64,000 bases of DNA. Source: Ga0077555 sp046154645. Lineage in GTDB: Bacteria; Pseudomonadota; Alphaproteobacteria; Rhizobiales; Hyphomicrobiaceae. The notes under the pieces are model-generated. The model did not search any database, was not told the origin of the DNA, and saw nothing but the letters and a program-made list of their open reading frames with translations. The translations under genes were made by a program, and so were the position numbers. How positions within the stretch are numbered: position 1 is the stretch's first letter; each line of letters begins with the position of its first letter. Positions 58,725-64,000 of this stretch are shown piece by piece. The stretch covers positions 6,288 through 70,287 of the forward strand of contig JBJXDZ010000134.1 in the NCBI GenBank assembly GCA_046154645.1. Reading direction: 5' to 3'.

Positions 58725-59993
58725 TCAATTCCCGGCCGGCGCCGGTTTGCGCGTGCGGCATTCCTGCTCGATGTGGATGATCAGCGCCTCGGCAAGCGCA
58801 GTGCCGGCCAGCCGTTCCACCTGCGCGAACGACAGGTTGGCGGTGATGTCCACCAGCATCGGCCCCTGCCGCGTCTCGGTGATATCAACGGCCGCCAGAC
58901 CGAGCCCTAAGGCGCGGGTGGCACGTTCGGCAACGGTGCGTGCAGCCTCGCGCGCCGGGCTGGCAAGGCTGGCCGCGCGCCAATCCGGCTCACCGTCGAA
59001 TGGCGACATGGGATCGCGCTCGATGGCCGCCAGGGCGCGCCCGCCAATCACGGCAAAGCGCACCAGCGCCCCGGCGCTGAGTTGCCCCGAGCTGTCCGCC
59101 AGCACGTGTTTGTCGCTGAGCTTGCCGCCAGCCACATCGGCGTGACTGACGGCCGCATCCGGGATCGGCACCTTCTGCATGGCCAGCATTTGCCGGCGCG
59201 CCAGTGGGTCGCCGAGCACGGCCAGGGTTTCGGCGGAATTCACGGCATAGGCGCCGAGCATCTGCAACTGGCGCACGATGGCCAGCGAGAACGCATTGAG
59301 CGTGCCGCCGGAGCGGACCAGCACCGCATCCTGGCGCGACAAGGGGCGGCCATCGACGAAGATGCCGGGATCGTGCGCATCGATGTAGAGCGAGACGCGG
59401 GTGCGATCGATCAGCGTCACGGCATGACCGCGGCGTTCGGCGGCCCGCATGAGGCGCCGGTTCGAGGCATTGTCCGGCCGTCGGGTCAGCATCGCCAGAT
59501 TGAGCGGCCGTTGATCGGCGGCTGCAGCCGGCGCGCGGGCAGCGGCGCCATAGACCTTGTAGGACAGCTTCGGCTGGTGGAACGAGGCGGCGGGATCGAC
59601 GAACATGTCGTCGAGAATGGCCTGACGGCCGATCAGCATGCGATAGGCCATGGTCTCGCGGTTGGCGAGCGTGATCTCCACCGGCCACTGGCGGCCGCCC
59701 ATGTTGACATTGGTCGTGATGACGTAGCGCATCTCGCGCTCGCCATTGGAGCTTGTCACCTCGCGCTGGTCGACGACGTCGGCCGTGCACATGACCGTGA
59801 TATCGTCGCGGCCGGGCACCGGATGGACGCCGAAGCGCACCTTGAGATGATCGTCCGGTCCGAACAGCTCGATGCTGAAGGCGTGCAGCGACGAGGTCTT
59901 GGCGCCGGTATCCACCTTGGCCTTGATGGCACCGAGCCCCAAATCCGGCAGCGCCAGCCATTCTTCCCAGCCGAGCATGAACCGTTCTGCCAC
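58725..59993 (-). CDS. Fusion of RimB-type retropepsin-like domain with a shortened RimK-like ATP-grasp domain
   Basis: A 422-residue protein. Residues 1 to ~150 form a RimB/ATP-dependent zinc protease-type domain with the aspartate motif IKAKVDTGAKTSSLHA and VNMGGRQWPVEITLANR. Residues ~163 onward start as RimK (LAMLTRRPDNASNRRLMRAAERRGH, VLVRSGGTLNAFSLAIVRQL, GDPLARRQML). After PIPDAAVSH the sequence jumps to the late ATP-grasp strands (GGRALAAIERD, GLAAVDITETRQGPMLVDITANLS). The central Lys and Gly-rich nucleotide loop of RimK is not visible. Glutamate-ligase activity is doubtful; a protease or regulatory role may remain. Confidence 0.85.
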   Translation of the reverse strand: MAERFMLGWEEWLALPDLGLGAIKAKVDTGAKTSSLHAFSIELFGPDDHLKVRFGVHPVPGRDDITVMCTADVVDQREVTSSNGEREMRYVITTNVNMGGRQWPVEITLANRETMAYRMLIGRQAILDDMFVDPAASFHQPKLSYKVYGAAARAPAAAADQRPLNLAMLTRRPDNASNRRLMRAAERRGHAVTLIDRTRVSLYIDAHDPGIFVDGRPLSRQDAVLVRSGGTLNAFSLAIVRQLQMLGAYAVNSAETLAVLGDPLARRQMLAMQKVPIPDAAVSHADVAGGKLSDKHVLADSSGQLSAGALVRFAVIGGRALAAIERDPMSPFDGEPDWRAASLASPAREAARTVAERATRALGLGLAAVDITETRQGPMLVDITANLSFAQVERLAGTALAEALIIHIEQECRTRKPAPAGN

Positions 59994-60189
59994 GAAGTGC
60001 CGTGCCTCCCGAGTTGTGGTCCCGCCTGATTCGGACCTCTGATCTGCTTGACCCGTTAGCGCAGTTGCATGACAGGAGCAATGCCGCGGCGCACGACGGT
60101 GCTCACGAGGAGTTCATCTGCTGGCGACCTGACCATCGCCTAGGATAAAGACGAACCGGCAGCGAGCGGATGGGGAGCAGGCAGGAGCG

Positions 60190-60576
60190 ATGGTGGCAGG
60201 CATTCAAGGCTGGAGGTGGTCGACAGCGGGCCAAATTGCTGCCGGGTTGCTGCTGGCTTTTGGCGTTGGTTATGGCGTCGGTCGGCAGTCGTGGGAGTCA
60301 GGCCAGGCCCAGGCCCAGGACCGCCCGTCAGCACCAATGTCGCGACCGGCGCAGCCACTGCAACGTGAGCCGACCTTCGACGAAGAATTCGCACGCCTGC
60401 ATGGCGCGGGTCAACGTGCGAGCCTGTGCCGGATGGGTAACGTCGGCGCGGGTTGCGGTTGCTGCGGTGGCCAGACGGCAGGCTCAGGGTCCGGCAGCGG
60501 CTCAGGCTCTGGCGCCCGCAATGGTAGCGGCAGCTTGCAATGCGGCGGCGGTTGTGGTGGTCGAGGCCGGCAATGA
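60190..60576 (+). CDS. Membrane-anchored Cys/Gly-rich small protein
   Basis: A 128-residue protein with an N-terminal membrane helix (AGQIAAGLLLAFGVGYGVG), a Gln/Pro-rich linker, and a Cys-rich end (NVGAGCGCCGGQ ... GSLQCGGGCGGRG) with a Gly-Ser run (GSGSGSGSGSG). Five or six Cys in small clusters suggest metal or disulfide binding. The ATG is 4 bases after GGAGCG, and its stop overlaps the start of the glycosyltransferase gene (ATGA), so it is part of that operon. No family recognised. Confidence 0.7.
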   Translation: MVAGIQGWRWSTAGQIAAGLLLAFGVGYGVGRQSWESGQAQAQDRPSAPMSRPAQPLQREPTFDEEFARLHGAGQRASLCRMGNVGAGCGCCGGQTAGSGSGSGSGSGARNGSGSLQCGGGCGGRGRQ

Positions 60577-62030
60577 GCAGCGGCAGTCGGCTTGCCCGGC
60601 TCGATGGCCGACGCCTGCCTGCGGCATGGACGCTGGTGGCAGCAACACTGACCGCTTTGGCGCTGCTGCTGGTCGGGCAGCAGGCCCGGTTCGACTGGTC
60701 TTTGCCACTGATTGAGATCCCGGCTCCGGAGCTGACGCTGGGGCTGGTCGCCGCTGGCATCGTCTTCCTGGCGCTGCTGCCCTTGGTGCACGCGACGGCT
60801 GCGGCCGATCGTGATCTGCAGCGACGCCTGCTGCTGCTCGTGGTTTCTGTCGGCTTGCTGCTGCGCCTGCTGATGCTGCAAACCGAGCCGGCGCTCGAAG
60901 ACGACCAGCAGCGCTATCTGTGGGAGGGCGGTCTGGCGGCGCATGGGTTCAGCCCCTATGCCGTGTCGCCCGACGATGCCAAGCGTGCCGATCGCAGCAC
61001 GGCGCTGGGGCAGCTGGCCGAGGCCGCCGGCCCCGTGCTCGAGCGCGTCAACCATCCGCATTTGAAAACGATCTACCCGCCCGTAGCCATTGCAACCTTT
61101 GCCTTGGCGCATGGACTGGCGCCGTTCAGCCTCACGGCATGGCGGCTCGTCCTGCTGGCGGCGGACGGCGCGACGCTACTGTTGATCCTGGCGCTGCTGC
61201 GCGAAACCGGCCGTGCGCCCATCTGGTCGGCGCTCTACTGGTGGAATCCGCTGGCAATCAAGGAAATTGCCAATTCCGCCCACATGGAGGGCGTTCTCAT
61301 GCCGTTGGTCTTGGCGGCCGTCCTGCTGGCCATGCGCCGCCGGCCGGTGGGAGCCATGGTCGCGCTCGCCCTCGCGGTGGGCGTGAAGGTGTGGCCGGTG
61401 TTGCTGGCGCCGCTGCTGCTGCGGCCGTGTTGGGGGCGGTGGCGGACACTGCTTGCGAGTGCAGCCGTGCTGTGTGGCTTGATGGCGCTCTGGCTGTTGC
61501 CGATCTGGCACGGAGGCCTCGACTCCCACTCGGGTTTCGTGGCCTATGCCGGCGAATGGCAGGCCAATGGCGCCCTGCTGCCGCTGCTGCGCGATAGCCT
61601 CAAGCCAGTGCTGGCCTCCCTGTCGCAGCCGCCGGAACTGGCCGGATCGCTGGCGCGGGCGCTGCTGGCTGGCGTCGCGGCGGTGACAGCGCTCGCTTGC
61701 GCCGTTCGCACCATCACAACGCCCTACGACCTTGTCCAACGGACAGCTCTCATCACCCTCGTCCTGGTGCTGGTGAGTCCCGCCCAGTTCCCCTGGTACA
61801 TGCTGTGGACGCTGCCGTTCCTGCCCCTGGTGCCCCGCCTCGGCGTGGCCGCCATGGCCGTGATGTTGCCACTCTACTATCTGTCGTTCTATTTCTCCGC
61901 GCACGGTGCCTACGACGTGTTCCGTGACCGGGTGGTGTGGTTGATCTGGATCCCGATCTGGCTCGTTCTTGCCATCGAATCCTGGTCGCGACGCCAACAC
62001 GCCAGTGCTTCAAATGCTCAATCGGATTGA
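60573..62030 (+). CDS. Membrane glycosyltransferase (GT87/GT39-like), about 12 helices
   Basis: A 485-residue integral membrane protein. The acidic first-loop motif is EPALEDDQQRYLWEGGLAAHGFSPY (Asp-Asp as in GT-C enzymes), followed by HPHLKTIYPPVAIATFALAHGLAPF and WWNPLAIKEIANSAHMEGVLMPLVLAAVLLAMRRR. Alternating hydrophobic segments continue to the C-terminus. GT-C enzymes of this type transfer sugars from lipid carriers on the outer face of the inner membrane. It is coupled to the Cys-rich gene and followed 6 bases later by a GT2 gene that could make its lipid-linked donor. Confidence 0.87.
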   Translation: MSSGSRLARLDGRRLPAAWTLVAATLTALALLLVGQQARFDWSLPLIEIPAPELTLGLVAAGIVFLALLPLVHATAAADRDLQRRLLLLVVSVGLLLRLLMLQTEPALEDDQQRYLWEGGLAAHGFSPYAVSPDDAKRADRSTALGQLAEAAGPVLERVNHPHLKTIYPPVAIATFALAHGLAPFSLTAWRLVLLAADGATLLLILALLRETGRAPIWSALYWWNPLAIKEIANSAHMEGVLMPLVLAAVLLAMRRRPVGAMVALALAVGVKVWPVLLAPLLLRPCWGRWRTLLASAAVLCGLMALWLLPIWHGGLDSHSGFVAYAGEWQANGALLPLLRDSLKPVLASLSQPPELAGSLARALLAGVAAVTALACAVRTITTPYDLVQRTALITLVLVLVSPAQFPWYMLWTLPFLPLVPRLGVAAMAVMLPLYYLSFYFSAHGAYDVFRDRVVWLIWIPIWLVLAIESWSRRQHASASNAQSD

Positions 62031-62036
62031 TCTGCC

Positions 62037-62750
62037 ATGCGCCATGGCCATCGCGTCGCCGTCGTTATTCCTGCCCTCAATGAGGAGCGGGCGATCGGTC
62101 GCGTCATTGCCGATGTGCCGGCCTGGGTCGATCGCATCGTGGTCGCCGACAACGGCTCGACCGACCGCACCGCAGAGGTGGCGCGAGCCGGCGGGGCCAT
62201 CGTCATCGCCGAGCCGGAGCCGGGCTACGGCGCCGCCTGCCTGCGCGGCCTGAGCGAGATCGGTGATGCCGACATCGTCGTGTTCCTCGATGGCGACTAT
62301 AGCGATCATCCCGATGAGATGGTGTCGCTGGTCGACCCCATCATCACCGGCGGCAACGACATGGTGATCGGCTCCCGCGTGCTGGGCGAACGGGAAGCCG
62401 GCGCACTGACACCGCAGCAGCGCTTCGGCAACTGGCTGGCGACGCGGCTCATTCGCCTGTTCTGGGGGGTGCGCTACACGGATCTGGGTCCGTTCCGGGC
62501 CATCCGGGCCGCCTCGCTGGCCGCTCTCGAGATGCGCGACCGCACCTATGGCTGGACGGTCGAGATGCAGATCAAGGCCGCCATCCTGGGCCTCAGCGCC
62601 ACGGAAGTGCCGGTGCGCTATCGCCGCCGCATCGGCGTCTCAAAAGTGTCCGGTACGGTCAAGGGTTCGGTCATGGCGGGGTGGAAAATTCTTGCCATGA
62701 TCGGCGTGCACGCAGTGCGGTCGCGGGGTGCCGCCTCGGTTCGCGGGTAA
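62037..62750 (+). CDS. GT2 glycosyltransferase
   Basis: A 237-residue GT-A family enzyme: VAVVIPALNEERAIGRVI, IVVADNGSTDRT, GYGAACLRG and IVVFLDGDYSDHPDEM (DxD-type metal site), then YTDLGPFRAIRAASL and GWTVEMQIKAA. It lacks C-terminal membrane helices, so it is probably a cytosolic or peripheral polyprenyl-phosphate sugar transferase. It lies 6 bases after the GT-C gene. Likely role: charging a lipid carrier for that enzyme (inference). Confidence 0.92.
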   Translation: MRHGHRVAVVIPALNEERAIGRVIADVPAWVDRIVVADNGSTDRTAEVARAGGAIVIAEPEPGYGAACLRGLSEIGDADIVVFLDGDYSDHPDEMVSLVDPIITGGNDMVIGSRVLGEREAGALTPQQRFGNWLATRLIRLFWGVRYTDLGPFRAIRAASLAALEMRDRTYGWTVEMQIKAAILGLSATEVPVRYRRRIGVSKVSGTVKGSVMAGWKILAMIGVHAVRSRGAASVRG

Positions 62751-62797
62751 ATGGCCACATCGAAGCCGCGCCACATTTCTCCGCTATGCAGGTCTCC

Positions 62798-63550
62798 ATG
62801 CTCCGCCACCTCTGGTACATCCTGCTGCTGGCCTTCCTGCTGCCCCTGGCGACGCACGCCGTGTGGTGGCAGTTGCAGGACCATCCGCGCTCCTGGTCGG
62901 AGGCCAACTGGTCGTCGGCGGGCATCCTGCCGCCGGCCAGTGCGCGCAGCGAAGCCCTGGTGCATATCCTGGCCGGCCGTACCGGGCGGTGGAAAGGCAT
63001 CTTCGCGCACCACACCTGGATCGTGATCAAGCCCGCCGGTGCCAACCGCTACAGCCGCTTCGAGGTGGTGGGCTGGGGCCGTCCCGTGCGCACCGATGCC
63101 TACGCGCCGGATGGCCGCTGGTATGGCGACACGCCGCGTATTCTCATGACGCTTGCGGGCGCCGAGGCCGAGCAGGCCATCCCGCGCATTCGTCGCGCCA
63201 TCGCCGCCTATCCGCATGCGGCCAGCGGCAGCTATGTCGTGTGGCCAGGCCCCAACTCGAATACATTCATCGGCGCCATCGTGCGCGAGGTGCCAGAACT
63301 CGCATCAGGTCTGCTGCCCACCGCCATCGGCAAGGACTTTCAAGGCTGGCCCGGCCATTTCGGCGCCGCGCCCAGCGGCACTGGCGCCCAGTTTTCGCTC
63401 GGCGGTCTCTTCGGGTTCACGATCGGGTGGATCGAAGGCGTCGAGATCAACGTCCTCGGCCTCGTTGCCGGCATCGACATCCGCCGCCCGGCCTTGAAAC
63501 TCCCCGGCTGGGGCCGCATCGGCCTGGCCGTCGGCGATAGATGGGGATAG
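62798..63550 (+). CDS. DUF3750 family protein
   Basis: A 250-residue protein with an N-terminal membrane helix (LWYILLLAFLLPLATHAVWW) and the DUF3750 body: IFAHHTWIVIKPAGANRYSRFEVVGWG, GSYVVWPGPNSNTFIGAIVREVPEL, and GKDFQGWPGHFG. The H-T-W, P-G-P-N-S-N-T-F pattern resembles NlpC/lecithin retinol acyltransferase-like folds, but no enzyme activity is known. The start at 62798 (after an AGG at spacing 7) or 62786. It ends the glycosyltransferase operon. Confidence 0.82.
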   Translation: MLRHLWYILLLAFLLPLATHAVWWQLQDHPRSWSEANWSSAGILPPASARSEALVHILAGRTGRWKGIFAHHTWIVIKPAGANRYSRFEVVGWGRPVRTDAYAPDGRWYGDTPRILMTLAGAEAEQAIPRIRRAIAAYPHAASGSYVVWPGPNSNTFIGAIVREVPELASGLLPTAIGKDFQGWPGHFGAAPSGTGAQFSLGGLFGFTIGWIEGVEINVLGLVAGIDIRRPALKLPGWGRIGLAVGDRWG

Positions 63551-63552
63551 GC

Positions 63553-63595
63553 AATAGGGAATAGGGAATAGGGAATAGGGAATAGGGAATAGGGG
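63553..63595 (+). repeat. Heptanucleotide tandem repeat (AATAGGG)
   Basis: Six perfect head-to-tail copies of AATAGGG begin 3 bases after the DUF3750 stop, followed by an extra G and GAATGG. The 7-base unit would shift a reading frame with each copy change, but here it lies outside coding sequence. Confidence 0.95.
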
Positions 63596-63599
63596 AATG

Positions 63600-63890
63600 G
63601 CGCGTTCGTTGGTCGGGTCAAGCCGGAGCGCAGCACTGGCGATTGATTGTCGCGATGCTCCGCATCGACCCGACACCAAGACCACCGACGCCGAGGCGAT
63701 CACCGCAACGCTCGCGATCGTGTCCGTCGGGTCGCGCTGTCGATGCCGAGCCTCGCCAGAAAGCCCGTGCAGGGCCTGACCCGACCTACGCGTGGGACAG
63801 GGGGATGGGGCTGGGTCAGGGGTCAGACCCCTGACACGCGACGCTGCAGATGAATTGCTGACGCAATCGTCAGGGGTCTGACCCCACCGC
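63600..63890. repeat. Patch of short intergenic inverted repeats
   Basis: GTCGGGTCAAGCCGGAGCGC at ~63611 is answered by GCTCCGCATCGACCCGAC at ~63656. CCTGACCCGACCTACG lies at ~63775. GGTCAGGGGTCAGACCCCTG (itself a palindrome, 63814-63835) is answered by CGTCAGGGGTCTGACCCC (63868-63885). No coding frame is convincing here or to the window end. Such GGGGTCAGACCCC boxes often accompany REP-type elements, but no transposase is seen before the window ends. Confidence 0.65.
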
Positions 63891-64000
63891 CATTCCGAGC
63901 CGTTCCGCGCCATTGCGATTTTTAACCACGGCGCTGTTTTGTGTCGGGAAAAATTATCCCCGCCTGGGGGTGGCGGCGTTATTCTATCCGCGTTCGCATC

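Noticed and set aside
63305..63913. 202-codon minus-strand open frame at the window end
   Set aside because: It reads through the heptanucleotide and inverted repeats (LFPIPYSLFPIPY); a repeat artefact.

Overview
The window is about 64 kb of GC-rich chromosomal DNA. It opens inside the 3' half of secA and ends in a patch of intergenic repeats. Protein families, gene order (a compact cheA-W-R-B-Y-D operon, many acyl-CoA/flavin enzymes, GtrA/ChbG/GT2 genes, a RimB-RimK fusion) and base composition point to a free-living alphaproteobacterium, possibly of the Rhodospirillales/Hyphomicrobiales type. No rRNA or other strong taxonomic marker is present, so the genus is left open. I see no phage, integrase, insertion sequence with transposase, plasmid gene or CRISPR array.

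Layout. 0-8.2 kb: end of secA, a nitronate monooxygenase, a luciferase-like flavin monooxygenase and an alpha/beta hydrolase with a PIN-type toxin-antitoxin pair between them, a small eRF1-like protein, and a VWA (CoxE-like) protein. 8.5-17.2 kb: a complete minus-strand chemotaxis operon (receptor, STAS protein, CheY, CheA, CheW, CheR, CheB, second response regulator, CheD, unknown protein). Its cheA is split by one in-frame TGA between the phosphotransfer domain and the rest of the kinase. 17.6-22.5 kb: a DadA-like FAD oxidoreductase and an SLC5-type transporter fused to a hybrid histidine kinase. 22.9-28.9 kb: mscL with a clear terminator, a radical SAM/cysteine-cluster pair, a secreted DUF1592/DUF1552 pair, and tRNA-Gly(TCC). 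29-36.8 kb: a secreted small protein next to a degenerate tandem repeat, a crotonase/D-2-hydroxyacid dehydrogenase operon, Hsp20, an acyl-CoA dehydrogenase with a GH43-like propeller protein, and a DUF35-thiolase fusion. 37.3-47.7 kb: RidA, a P-loop kinase, DUF169, two paralogous small membrane proteins, GNAT, MgtE, two tandem polysaccharide deacetylases, another acyl-CoA dehydrogenase, ribA. 48-52.7 kb: a GT2/ChbG/GtrA lipid-sugar operon, purH, a carboxymuconolactone decarboxylase-like protein. 52.8-63.6 kb: a potassium channel with a cyclic-nucleotide-type domain, an MFS permease, a Tat-exported amidohydrolase, an HdrC/HdrB-like pair, a RimB-RimK fusion, and a membrane glycosyltransferase operon with a Cys/Gly-rich anchored protein and DUF3750.

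How genes work together: the che operon encodes a whole adaptation-capable signalling pathway, and the receptor ends in a CheR/CheB-tether-like pentapeptide. The 48-50 kb and 60-63 kb clusters look like two separate lipid-carrier glycosylation systems. The crotonase, acyl-CoA dehydrogenase, thiolase and flavin monooxygenase genes suggest varied organic-acid or aromatic catabolism, but their substrates cannot be read from sequence.

A family of related non-coding repeat modules occupies three intergenic gaps (6.6, 36.9 and 46.7 kb). The main oddities are the in-frame stop in cheA, three enzymes with apparently missing key residues or segments (the alpha/beta hydrolase, the ChbG-like deacetylase, the RimK part of the fusion), and the repeat family.
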